From the NCBI GenBank assembly GCA_050288625.1, contig JBNKEE010000046.1:1-64000 (forward strand): a stretch of DNA of 64,000 bases, written 5' to 3'. Source of the stretch: JAAGZL01 sp050288625. GTDB lineage: Bacteria > Pseudomonadota > Gammaproteobacteria > Chromatiales > Chromatiaceae. This document shows positions 27,367 through 35,540 of the stretch, piece after piece (the first letter of the stretch is position 1; each line of letters opens with the position of its first letter). The notes beneath the pieces are model-generated. The model saw only the letters and a list, made by a program, of their open reading frames with translations. It was not told where the DNA came from and did no database searches. The translations under genes and the position numbers were made by a program.

Positions 27367-28053
27367 CTATGAGTTATATATTGCCGCTAGGTATTTAGGG
27401 GGCACACCGAAAAAATAGGCCAGGCGTAACCACCACATCAATAGGACAGTTTTAACGATACCTTTTTGTTCCCATCTCCTGCTGGAAGTAATCAATCTCT
27501 GTTTGACGCAGACGGGTGATTTGAATCTCTTTAACCTAGTGCTTATGGCTATATCTTCCATCAGTGGTATCTCAGGGAAGCCGCCTATCTGGTCGAATGC
27601 ATAGCGCAACATAAATATACCATGGTCACCTGTGGCTATGCCGGTTATACATGAACGTAGGTTAATCATGAATTCGATTATACGGAAGATAGGCTGTCGG
27701 CCGGTAAGGCGCACATCAAATCTGCCCCAGATATTTTCTTTGTTGGTTAGGCATTCGATTATAGTGGCTTCTGCTGATGGGGGTGCGCTGGTATCTGCAT
27801 GCAGGAACCAAAGTATATCGCCGGTGGCCTTGTTTGCCCCCTCGTTCATCTGAGTGGCGCGTCCCGTCTTGGATGTTACTACCTGATCCACCAGTGGCTG
27901 TGCAATCTCTACGGTGCGGTCGCTACTGCCGCCATCACTCAAGATGATCTCATGGCCGCTGCTGCGGAGATGTTGTAGTGACGTAAGGGTGCGCTCAATA
28001 CCCTCCTCTTCATTTAGTGTTGGGATGATGACGGATATCTTGATACAGAACAT
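27367..28053 (-). CDS. TIGR04283-type arsenosugar biosynthesis glycosyltransferase (GT2)
   Basis: A 228-residue family 2 glycosyltransferase. It has the GT-A start 'SVIIPTLNEEEGIERTL', 'EIILSDGGSSDRT' (sugar-nucleotide binding), 'WFLHADTSAPP' with the DxD-like metal site 'HAD', and 'PLMEDIAIS' with the probable catalytic acidic residues. A hydrophobic patch near the C-terminus ('VLLMWWLRLAYFFGV') suggests membrane association. The subfamily co-occurs with arsS in arsenosugar loci. It lies between arsS (18 bases upstream) and the TIGR04282-type gene (2 bases downstream). Confidence 0.86.
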   Translation of the reverse strand: MFCIKISVIIPTLNEEEGIERTLTSLQHLRSSGHEIILSDGGSSDRTVEIAQPLVDQVVTSKTGRATQMNEGANKATGDILWFLHADTSAPPSAEATIIECLTNKENIWGRFDVRLTGRQPIFRIIEFMINLRSCITGIATGDHGIFMLRYAFDQIGGFPEIPLMEDIAISTRLKRFKSPVCVKQRLITSSRRWEQKGIVKTVLLMWWLRLAYFFGVPPKYLAAIYNS

Positions 28054-28071
28054 TATTATATTTGTCAGGCG

Positions 28072-29034
28072 TTAGGTTAATGATCCACCACAACTGCTTC
28101 CACTACCTGCGGTGCAGCCATAGCAGTGGTCAGCCACGACAATCCGGTTGTTTTCGACGTCCTTTTGCAAAAGGTCTTTTAGATGCATGCGTTTATGTCC
28201 GTTGTATTTGAGTGGCAGATCAAGCATCTGATTAAAATCACAATCATATATGTAACCTTCCCAATTAACGCTTAATAGATTCTTACACATGACGTTCTCA
28301 AGATTCTCATCCTTATGAGATGATTTGAGTAGCTGCATGTACTCATCGAACTGGCCGTTTGAAACCAGAGAACTACCAAAACGTTTAATAGGCATGTTGG
28401 TTAGGGTGTATAGATTGTTGAAGACAATGCCGAAGCGTTGTAGAAGCTCTCTCCTATAATCTGCCATCAGACCTTCCTGGGAAGGAGGCAATGCGGGACC
28501 TGCGGGATTGTATACCAGGCTCAATTGTAGGTCGCTACCATCGCTGCCATAACCCTTTGAATTTAGTTTTTTCAAAGCGCTGACGCTGGACTGATAGACT
28601 CCTTCGCCGCGCTGCGCGTCCACGTTTTCTTGCAGGTAACAGGGAAGGGACGCCACGACTTCGACTCGATGCTTTGCCAGGAAGTCTGCCAAATCTTCAT
28701 ATCCCGGTTCATTCAGTATGGTCAGGTTGCAGCGATCGATGATCTTTATCCCGGTGTCGCTGGCATTCTGCACCAGGAACCTGAAATCCGGGTGCATCTC
28801 TGGGGCTCCGCCGGTGATGTCCAGCGTCTCTACTGATTTGTTATTAAGTAGTTCTAGCAGCAGTCTGATGTTGTCTTGCGACATCATCTCTTTGCGTGTG
28901 GGTCCGGCATTTACATGACAATGCAGACATCTTTGGTTGCATCTGTAACCTAGATTAACCTGGATTGTCTTCACTTTGTTGCGGCGAATCTCAGGGAAGT
29001 TACTATCTATCAGTAGCGGAAGGGTGTCATGCAT
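28072..29034 (-). CDS. arsS: Arsenosugar biosynthesis radical SAM protein ArsS
   Basis: Radical SAM enzyme of 320 residues. In the characterised family it transfers a 5'-deoxyadenosyl group from SAM to dimethylarsenic, giving the arsenosugar precursor. The [4Fe-4S] motif CNQRCLHC (Cys32, Cys36, Cys39) is followed by 'DITGGAPEMHPDFR' (SAM-binding GGAPE). The C-terminal half carries extra Cys: 'VMCKNLL', 'YDCDFNQ' and 'CYGCTAGSGSSCGG', typical of this subfamily's additional cluster or arsenic site. It needs methylated arsenic as substrate, which ArsM (18.6 kb) would supply. It is followed by two glycosyltransferases and preceded by the unknown helical gene on the same strand. Confidence 0.92.
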   Translation of the reverse strand: MHDTLPLLIDSNFPEIRRNKVKTIQVNLGYRCNQRCLHCHVNAGPTRKEMMSQDNIRLLLELLNNKSVETLDITGGAPEMHPDFRFLVQNASDTGIKIIDRCNLTILNEPGYEDLADFLAKHRVEVVASLPCYLQENVDAQRGEGVYQSSVSALKKLNSKGYGSDGSDLQLSLVYNPAGPALPPSQEGLMADYRRELLQRFGIVFNNLYTLTNMPIKRFGSSLVSNGQFDEYMQLLKSSHKDENLENVMCKNLLSVNWEGYIYDCDFNQMLDLPLKYNGHKRMHLKDLLQKDVENNRIVVADHCYGCTAGSGSSCGGSLT

Positions 29035-29081
29035 TTGTTACCACCTGTGCTGCTCGATTGGATTGGTATGATTGTATATTC

Positions 29082-29486
29082 CTATATCCTCTTTGGGATT
29101 TCGGTGATTACCTTCTCGATCATTTCATCCAGGTTCTGATCCAGTACTTCAGTCAATTGATTCCTTATCCTCTGCTCCAGCTCCGAGGCTATTCCTGATA
29201 CCGCTTTGGCGGCAACATCCTGTGCAATATCGTCAAGATTTTTTTTAACCTTTGATCTGAGTTGGTTCCGCAAGGCGTTGGCCAGGATCTCATTATTGGG
29301 GACTGTTAGAGCGCGCTTAAGTGTATCGGACGATGTCTTGGCTGGTGCGTGTGTTTCTGGCCTTGGCTCAGTCTTGTCAGGGATTATCTCTTCCAGTATA
29401 GGGATACCCATGTCATCTACAGCTATGTCGTTGCCGTTGTTTCCTGTCTGATCTGGAATTGGGTTGTCGGGACGGTCATTGCTCAT
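29082..29486 (-). CDS. Conserved-looking helical protein of unknown function
   Basis: I cannot name this 134-residue protein. Its first 55 residues are acidic and proline-rich and look disordered; residues 56-134 are predicted helical with repeating hydrophobics ('EILANALRNQLRSKVKKNL', 'ELEQRIRNQLTEVLDQNL'). No signal peptide or Cys. It starts 3 bases after holC, so it is co-translated with it. In many proteobacteria valS follows holC, sometimes with a small gene between; valS is absent here and arsS comes next. A faint likeness of the last helices to the C-terminus of polar-organising PopZ-type proteins is too weak to use. Confidence 0.7.
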   Translation of the reverse strand: MSNDRPDNPIPDQTGNNGNDIAVDDMGIPILEEIIPDKTEPRPETHAPAKTSSDTLKRALTVPNNEILANALRNQLRSKVKKNLDDIAQDVAAKAVSGIASELEQRIRNQLTEVLDQNLDEMIEKVITEIPKRI

Positions 29487-29489
29487 AGT

Positions 29490-29915
29490 CTATATCTCGT
29501 GAGTCTTAAGTTGGTAGCCGCGGTCTCGATAGAAACAATAGCGACTGCGTCCTGAGTTCTTTATCTCGCTGTCATGGTCTATAAATTCGGCCACCCTTTG
29601 AAATCTACTGAAAAACTGCGGGACCTCGGTGGCCAGGTTAAGCAGCACATCATGTTCATCTCCTATATCTCCCTGGTGACCAATCAATACTGGATTTAGT
29701 TCCGTATCGGCGTTTGAAAACATGGAGTGGGGTATAAAGCTGTCCTGACGTAAGGTCCAAAGCAGTCTATCTATGTGCTGTGTTTCCGCATCGGAGTTGG
29801 TATGTAGGTAGACCCTATGACCCTGTTGCCAAGCCTTTCCAGCCAGACGACAGGCCATGGTGAAGCGGTCCCCACTTGATTGGTCCCTCAATATATAGAA
29901 GTCTACCTGAGTCAT
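29490..29915 (-). CDS. holC: DNA polymerase III chi subunit
   Basis: Clamp-loader accessory subunit that links the complex to SSB. The 141-residue protein begins 'TQVDFYILRDQSSGDRF', followed by 'ACRLAGKAWQQGHRVYL' and 'LLWTLRQDSFIPHS', all typical of HolC, and ends 'RYCFYRDRGYQLKTHEI'. It lies 7 bases downstream of pepA, the conserved pepA-holC order in gammaproteobacteria and betaproteobacteria. Confidence 0.93.
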   Translation of the reverse strand: MTQVDFYILRDQSSGDRFTMACRLAGKAWQQGHRVYLHTNSDAETQHIDRLLWTLRQDSFIPHSMFSNADTELNPVLIGHQGDIGDEHDVLLNLATEVPQFFSRFQRVAEFIDHDSEIKNSGRSRYCFYRDRGYQLKTHEI

Positions 29916-29922
29916 AATGTAG

Positions 29923-31422
29923 TTATCCGTCCAGACGGCAACGTTTCAGCAGAAATTGCGTTAGGAGCGGAACTGGGCGTCCGGTGGCTGATTTGGTGGA
30001 TCCTGTGGTCCAGGCACTGCCTGCTATATCCAGATGCGCCCACTTGAACTCCTGAGTGAAGCGGGAGAGAAAACAGGCTGCAGTTATGGTGCCGGCCCAC
30101 TTGCCACCGATGTTGGCAATGTCTGCCGCCTTGCTGTCGATCATCTCCTGATACTCATCCCATAGGGGGAGTTGCCATGCTCGGTCCCCAGTGACACAGC
30201 CTGCATCCAACAACTCTTGGGCTAGGTCGTCATTGTTTGCCAGCAGGCCCGAGGCATGTTTTCCCAGTGCGACCACGCAAGCACCGGTGAGGGTGGCTAT
30301 ATCGATCACTGCTGCAGGGTTGTAACGTTCGGCATAGGTGAGAGCGTCGCACAGGATTAGTCTGCCTTCAGCGTCCGTGTTTAAGATCTCTATGGTCTTG
30401 CCAGACATGCTGGTGACTATATCGCCTGGCTTATTGGCGGCGCCGTCTGGCAGGTTCTCTGACGTGGGTATCAGCCCAATCAGGTTTATCGGCAGTTTTA
30501 ACTCGACACAGGCGGACATCACTCCTAATACGCTGGCGCCTCCACACATATCGTATTTCATCTCTTCCATGCCGGCAGATGGCTTTAAGGATATGCCTCC
30601 GGCATCGAAGGTGAGACCCTTACCAACTAGCACGACCGGTTTGGACTTGGGTTTTCCTCCCCGGTATTCCATCACGATAAGCTTGGCCGGCTGTCTACTG
30701 CCCTTGGCCACCGAGAGTAGAGAGCCCATGCCCAACTTTTTCATCTGCGCCTCGTCTAGTATCTCCACCTTCAACTTGCGTGACTTGCGTTTCAGCCCTT
30801 TAGCTTGATCGGCCAGATAGGTGGGGGTACAGATGTTGCCAGGCAGGTTGCCCAGGTCCTTAGTCATGGTGACAGATGCGGCTATGGCCTGACCATGCTC
30901 CAGTCCTAGTTTGGCCTTCTTGTTCTGTCTGCCATCGGTTAGCATCAGGGTTAGTTTCTTCAGGGGGCGTTTGCCATTATCGGAATCGCTTTTGCACTGG
31001 TTGAAACTATATATTGCCTCCTCCGCTGCTATGACAGTATCCCGGTAGATGGAGTAAGTTGAAGCGTCTTTGGGGGCAAGTAGCGGTAAACATGTTGACG
31101 CCTCGGCGGCACCGCCATCCTTCAGTGCGGATACGGCCATGCTCACAGCCTTGCGATAGGCGGTCATGGTGAAGTCCTTCTCTTTGCCGCAACCTATTAG
31201 CAGTATGCGTTTGCACGGGAGCCCCTGGGGGTTATAAAGCATCAGGGTCTGCCCCAGTTTGCCGTCGATATCTCCACTTTTCAGGATCTGTCGCAGCTGG
31301 CCTTTGCTCGCTTTATCAACGGAATCTGAGCACTCTGGTAATCTACGTTTTTCAAAGACCCCTAGGATCAGACAGGCGGTGCGCTGAGTGGATGGAACAC
31401 CGGATTTGACATGAAATTCCAC
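29923..31422 (-). CDS. pepA: Leucyl aminopeptidase (cytosol aminopeptidase, M17)
   Basis: Two-metal aminopeptidase; in some bacteria it also binds DNA in Xer recombination and carAB control. The 499 residues match the family. The catalytic C-terminal domain shows 'VGKGLTFDAGGISLKPS' (metal Lys and Asp), 'KYDMCGGASVLG' and the signature 'NTDAEGRLIL'. Further typical segments are 'DIATLTGACVVALG' and 'WAHLDIAGSAW'. The start is GTG with GGGAG 5 bases upstream. It heads the minus-strand run that continues through holC and the arsenosugar genes, and is divergent from lptF. Confidence 0.96.
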   Translation of the reverse strand: MEFHVKSGVPSTQRTACLILGVFEKRRLPECSDSVDKASKGQLRQILKSGDIDGKLGQTLMLYNPQGLPCKRILLIGCGKEKDFTMTAYRKAVSMAVSALKDGGAAEASTCLPLLAPKDASTYSIYRDTVIAAEEAIYSFNQCKSDSDNGKRPLKKLTLMLTDGRQNKKAKLGLEHGQAIAASVTMTKDLGNLPGNICTPTYLADQAKGLKRKSRKLKVEILDEAQMKKLGMGSLLSVAKGSRQPAKLIVMEYRGGKPKSKPVVLVGKGLTFDAGGISLKPSAGMEEMKYDMCGGASVLGVMSACVELKLPINLIGLIPTSENLPDGAANKPGDIVTSMSGKTIEILNTDAEGRLILCDALTYAERYNPAAVIDIATLTGACVVALGKHASGLLANNDDLAQELLDAGCVTGDRAWQLPLWDEYQEMIDSKAADIANIGGKWAGTITAACFLSRFTQEFKWAHLDIAGSAWTTGSTKSATGRPVPLLTQFLLKRCRLDG

Positions 31423-31684
31423 TTTAACTCCCTGGTATTTTCATAGGTCTTAGGGCTATAGGACCTTGGATGAACTACTATGATAGCCCGGATGTCATAC
31501 TTGCCATCGTTGCCATTTGAACACAAACTCGGCCTGTCAGCGAATTGATCAGACGCACCTTGTTCTCAAATATCCTATTTTTCGATAGGATGGGCAGATA
31601 CCGACTAGTCTACAAAAAATGACAATATTTACCACTGCATTCACATAAACAGAGAAATAGCATTAATAGGCCCCAATTCACCAC
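31423..31684. promoter_or_regulatory. Divergent pepA / lptF upstream region
   Basis: This 262-base region must carry promoters for pepA (minus) and lptF (plus). A perfect 7-base inverted repeat ATCCTAT / ATAGGAT (31572-31578 and 31585-31591) with a 6-base loop sits near the middle and could be an operator or hairpin. I see no convincing -35/-10 pair on either strand. Confidence 0.35.
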
Positions 31685-32791
31685 ATGATTTCGATTATCG
31701 ATCGTTATATTTTGCGGGAGGTTACCAAAACCTTCCTGGCTATTCTCTCTGTACTGTTTCTTATATTTACCAGTAACAGCTTTATCAAGATATTGCAGAA
31801 GGCGGTATCTGGCACCATAGGTAATGATGTGCTGTTTCAACTGGTGGCGCTGAAGTCGGTAGTCATTCTGGGGACGGTCATACCTCCGGCCTTCTTTTTT
31901 GCGGTCCTCTATGCCATAGGGCGTATGTATAGAGATAGTGAAATGACTGCCCTGGCAAGTTGCGGCTTCGGATTTAGAAGGATCTACCGTGCAGTTAGCT
32001 TTGCATCGGTACCGGTCTCCATTATTGTGGCTCTGTTGACGATCCTGGCAATGCCCTGGTCGGAAAGCACGTCTGCCAAGATCTATGACCGACAGGAGGA
32101 TGAAGCTGAGTTAAGTAGCGCCACGGCCGGTAGTTTTAATGAGTTTAAGCAGGGCGATGTGCTTTTCTTTGCGGAGGAGATGTCCAGCGACAAGACCAAG
32201 ATCCTGAATATCTTCGTGCAAAATAGGCAGCAGGGTGAATTGGGCCTTATGACAGCGGCAAAAGGATATCAATATGTTGAGGAAGAGACGGGGGACCGTT
32301 TCATTGTATTGCAGAACGCCCACCGTTATGTTGGAAATCCTGGAGAGACTGAGTTCTCGGTAGGAGAGATGGAAGAGGTCGGTTTCAGGGTAGAAACAAA
32401 ACAGGATAGAGTGGTGGTTTTGGAGAGAGAGGCTCTTAGTACCTTGTCTCTTTTTGGTTCTAAAGACAAAGGCCAGATGTCGGAATTGCAATATCGTATT
32501 TTTATGCCGTTGTCGGTATTTGTTTTTGCTTTGGCCGGTGTGATCCTCAGCAGGTCCATGCCACGTGAAGGCACTTCTGTCCGCATTGTCCTGTCGATAC
32601 TGTTTTACACGATATTTCTCAATCTGCAGGCGATGTCGAGCAGTTGGATGAGGAATGGCGTTACACCGCTTTGGCTTGGTAGATGGTGGGTATATATCGT
32701 TGTCTTATTGTTGATATGGGCTATGTATGTTGTTAGGTCTCAACAGTTCGGACAGACCGCCAAGCAGCTGTTCAGGAAGTTTGCCCGATGA
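31685..32791 (+). CDS. lptF: LPS export permease LptF
   Basis: Inner-membrane subunit of the LptB2FG exporter that extracts lipopolysaccharide. The 368-residue protein has the family layout: N-terminal amphipathic stretch 'IDRYILREVTKTF', three helices, a periplasmic beta-jellyroll domain (about 130-265) and three C-terminal helices ('FMPLSVFVFALAGVILS', 'IVLSILFYTIFLNLQAM', 'WWVYIVVLLLIWAMYVV'). It overlaps lptG by ATGA, so the pair is co-translated in equal amounts. Confidence 0.95.
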   Translation: MISIIDRYILREVTKTFLAILSVLFLIFTSNSFIKILQKAVSGTIGNDVLFQLVALKSVVILGTVIPPAFFFAVLYAIGRMYRDSEMTALASCGFGFRRIYRAVSFASVPVSIIVALLTILAMPWSESTSAKIYDRQEDEAELSSATAGSFNEFKQGDVLFFAEEMSSDKTKILNIFVQNRQQGELGLMTAAKGYQYVEEETGDRFIVLQNAHRYVGNPGETEFSVGEMEEVGFRVETKQDRVVVLEREALSTLSLFGSKDKGQMSELQYRIFMPLSVFVFALAGVILSRSMPREGTSVRIVLSILFYTIFLNLQAMSSSWMRNGVTPLWLGRWWVYIVVLLLIWAMYVVRSQQFGQTAKQLFRKFAR

Positions 32792-33852
32792 GATTGTTGC
32801 AGAGACATATCGGCAAAACGGTAATTGTAAATATCGTCATCGCATTGGTAGTGCTGTTAGGTTTGGTGTCGGTAGGCACCTTTATGTCCGAGTTAAGCGA
32901 TGTAGGCGAGGGTACTTATCAGACTTCAGATGCGTTCATATATGTGATGATGGTTACGCCGCGCAGGATCTACGAGATATTTCCCATAGCGGTACTGTTA
33001 GGCAGTCTTATCGGTCTTGGGGGGTTGGCCAGCCACTCTGAACTGACAGCCATGCGCGCTGCAGGTGTTTCGCTAAAAGAGATAATTATGTCTGCTCTCA
33101 AGGCTGGTGTCCTGATGATGTGCATAATCGTGGTGATTGGAGAGATCATTGCCCCGAATACAGAGCAGTATGCTGAGACCATGCGGGCATCCAAGCTGTC
33201 AGACCAGATTACCCTTAAGTCAGAATACGGTTTTTGGGCCAGGGATAGGAACACCTTTGTCAATATTCGCAAGATATTGCCGGGGGCCAGACTTCAGGAT
33301 ATCTATATATATGAGTTCTCAGATGATCGAAAGCTGAAGGTCGCCAGTTATGCGTCATTCGCCCAATACAGGGACGACCGTTGGTTGCTGAATAACATTA
33401 AGCAGTCTCTATTTACTTCAAACGGTGTGATCAGCAGGAATATCGAGCGGGCTGCATGGGAGTCCATGATAGATCCTGGCGTGCTGAGTGTGGTGGTGGT
33501 TAGACCTACCATGCTTGCTGCCTGGGGGCTGTTTAAGTACGTCAGCTTTTTGCATAGCAACGGTCAAAGTGCCATCCCTTTTGAGGTGGCGTTCTGGAGC
33601 AAGATAGTCTCTCCGGTGATGACGCTGGTTATGGTGTTCCTGTCGGTTCCGTTTGTTTTCGGTTCACTCAGGAGCGTTGGCATAGGTCAGAGGGTGTTTG
33701 CAGGGTCGTTGCTTGGCACGGGATTCTTTCTTTTGAGCAAGATCCTAAGCCACATGGCTGTGGTGTATGAGCTTAATCCTCTATTTGCGGCAACGTTCCC
33801 GGCGTTTGCCATGTTGGGATTGGCGGCTTGGCTATTTAGAAAAGTACATTAA
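32788..33852 (+). CDS. lptG: LPS export permease LptG
   Basis: Partner of LptF in the LPS exporter. The 354-residue protein has the same fold: 'LLQRHIGKTVIVNIVIALVVLLGL' first helix region, 'ELTAMRAAGVSL' coupling helix that contacts LptB, a periplasmic domain (about 125-260) and three C-terminal helices. The start ATG overlaps the lptF stop. Downstream, 128 bases separate it from the convergent RDD gene; no strong hairpin-plus-T terminator is seen there. Confidence 0.95.
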   Translation: MRLLQRHIGKTVIVNIVIALVVLLGLVSVGTFMSELSDVGEGTYQTSDAFIYVMMVTPRRIYEIFPIAVLLGSLIGLGGLASHSELTAMRAAGVSLKEIIMSALKAGVLMMCIIVVIGEIIAPNTEQYAETMRASKLSDQITLKSEYGFWARDRNTFVNIRKILPGARLQDIYIYEFSDDRKLKVASYASFAQYRDDRWLLNNIKQSLFTSNGVISRNIERAAWESMIDPGVLSVVVVRPTMLAAWGLFKYVSFLHSNGQSAIPFEVAFWSKIVSPVMTLVMVFLSVPFVFGSLRSVGIGQRVFAGSLLGTGFFLLSKILSHMAVVYELNPLFAATFPAFAMLGLAAWLFRKVH

Positions 33853-33980
33853 TCTTTCTCATGTGAGCGCCATACTGCGTTAACATCCTATTCAAGACGC
33901 TCATTTACCATGTGTTAATTGTACATTTTCGGATGGTATTGCTTTGTCTTGCTCTCACCTGAGCGAATTTAAGTAACAAG

Positions 33981-34448
33981 CTATTTCTTTATTAAAACTA
34001 GTCTGGTCTTTGATATGCGGTCGTGCCAGGCCAAGCCCTTCTTGTCCACCAGAATCCAGATAAAGCCAAGACCAAAAATCACCCAGGAGAGTATGGCGGC
34101 AAAGTAGCGCAAAAGGGCGTCTTTGAATCTCAGATTCTGACCGTTATCACGTATTACCTTGAGTCGCCAGGCCCGCATACCTAGGGTTTGGCCGCCACGC
34201 ATCCAAAACAGGATGTGAAATCCGATCATGACACAGAAGAGATAGGCGATATAGAACGGGTTGGAGCGAAGGTTCGTTGCGTCGAAGTTTTCCTGCCCGT
34301 GGATCAGGTTAAGTGGGATCGTTACCAGGGCGACGGCCATCAGCAGCACAGCTGTGACCAGCAAGGCATCATAAAAGATAGCGATCAGGCGGCGCCAAAA
34401 ACTGGGAGTGGTCCACTGTCCTGGGTCAATGTCGTTGCTGGTTATCAT
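33981..34448 (-). CDS. RDD-family membrane protein
   Basis: A 155-residue protein with three to four hydrophobic helices and the RDD-family hallmarks: 'FWRRLIAIFYDALLV' (Arg and Asp in helix 1), 'GQTLGMRAWRLKVI' and the C-terminal 'WHDRISKTRLVL'. The family's role is unclear; some members are proposed ion transporters. The cupin gene lies 14 bases upstream on the same strand, so the two are probably transcribed together. Confidence 0.88.
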   Translation of the reverse strand: MITSNDIDPGQWTTPSFWRRLIAIFYDALLVTAVLLMAVALVTIPLNLIHGQENFDATNLRSNPFYIAYLFCVMIGFHILFWMRGGQTLGMRAWRLKVIRDNGQNLRFKDALLRYFAAILSWVIFGLGFIWILVDKKGLAWHDRISKTRLVLIKK

Positions 34449-34462
34449 CTGGATTCTGGTTA

Positions 34463-34906
34463 TTAGTTACAGAGCTTTGAAAGCTTGATGTCACCGTTTT
34501 GTTTTATCGACAGAGGCACATCTGCTTCCCCTGCGTAGACCACAAGCAGTTCCGTATCTTCAGTAAATATGCCTTTATGCCAGGTATTCATCACCTCAAT
34601 AAATGCTTCCCCCGCCTTAAACAACTTCTCTTTTCCCGTTGACCTCACCACTTTGACGCTACCTTTCAATACATAGGCCGCAAGCGGTATGGTGTGACAA
34701 TGCAGTGGGAGGATGATCTCCTGGTCGTTCACATCTATGGCGATCTTTTGCACTGTCATCTCTGGGTTTTTGTGTGGGTATTGAATGGCGCCGCCGTCCC
34801 AGCTTGTTGAGCCCTTAGCGAGGATCTCAGCGCTTACCTCTTGTGCTATGGTTGGGTTTTGTATGAGCAGCAATAGACAGGCTGCAACTGTTAAACAATA
34901 TTTCAT
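34463..34906 (-). CDS. Secreted cupin-domain protein
   Basis: A 147-residue protein with a signal peptide (hydrophobic 'CLTVAACLLLLIQNPTIAQ', cleavage near residue 21). The cupin fold is shown by 'LHCHTIPLAAYVLKGSVKV' (metal His pair, then the turn) and 'FKAGEAFIEVMNTWHKG', which supplies the second motif's Glu and His. The fold can bind metal but the substrate is unknown. It is followed by the RDD gene and preceded, after 27 bases, by the radical SAM gene on the same strand. Confidence 0.8.
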   Translation of the reverse strand: MKYCLTVAACLLLLIQNPTIAQEVSAEILAKGSTSWDGGAIQYPHKNPEMTVQKIAIDVNDQEIILPLHCHTIPLAAYVLKGSVKVVRSTGKEKLFKAGEAFIEVMNTWHKGIFTEDTELLVVYAGEADVPLSIKQNGDIKLSKLCN

Positions 34907-34933
34907 CTTGTCCCCTTTGTTGTGAAAACTTAA

Positions 34934-35530
34934 CTAGCCAACTATACCTAATACCCGTTTTCTAAACTTAACTCCTGACTCCAAAGCTATCTGCTCACAG
35001 GCCTGGATATCCACCCCGTCCAGCCCTTCAAGTGCGGTGGCTGTAACATCATTAATGTATTTTGGTGCCAGCCTAAGAAAATTTAGTACGGCTTGATATG
35101 ATCCCTCCATTGCCGGTAGGCAGTGGCGGTTATATACATCCTCATCCTGGGCGTTTATAGACACTGATAGGGCGTCTACACACTCACTTAGCTCTGGCAG
35201 AACGTTGCGTTTGTGTACCAGATTGGCCAGGCCGTCGGTATTGATACGCACTCGGCCACCATTTTCTTTGATGTGGCGCGCCACCTCTAGCAGTACCTTG
35301 AGACGCAATGTGGGTTCGCCATAACCGCAGAAGACGAATTCGGAATAGGCCGAGACATCATCTATTGAATCTATCACCTCTTGTGCAGATGGGCGGTGAT
35401 CCAGGCTTAGGTCATACTCATGCAACTGCGTGGTCCCGCAGTTTTTGGGGCAGAAAGAACAGCCTAGGGTACAGCGGTCTGTGATATTCAGGTAGAGACG
35501 ATCGTCTATCTGATAACTGATCTGGTTCAT
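34934..35530 (-). CDS. Short radical SAM protein, TatD-linked type
   Basis: A 198-residue protein with the cluster motif CTLGCSFC (about residues 22-29), then 'FVFCGYGEPTLRL' (the GGE-like SAM site as GYGEP) and 'VRINTDGLAN'. The size and 'RLYLNITDRCT' start resemble the TatD-linked radical SAM subfamily (TIGR04038), which often sits by a tatD nuclease gene; no tatD is present here. Substrate unknown. It lies 10 bases after the HDOD gene on the same strand, so they probably share a transcript. Confidence 0.72.
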   Translation of the reverse strand: MNQISYQIDDRLYLNITDRCTLGCSFCPKNCGTTQLHEYDLSLDHRPSAQEVIDSIDDVSAYSEFVFCGYGEPTLRLKVLLEVARHIKENGGRVRINTDGLANLVHKRNVLPELSECVDALSVSINAQDEDVYNRHCLPAMEGSYQAVLNFLRLAPKYINDVTATALEGLDGVDIQACEQIALESGVKFRKRVLGIVG

Positions 35531-35540
35531 CTAATCTACT

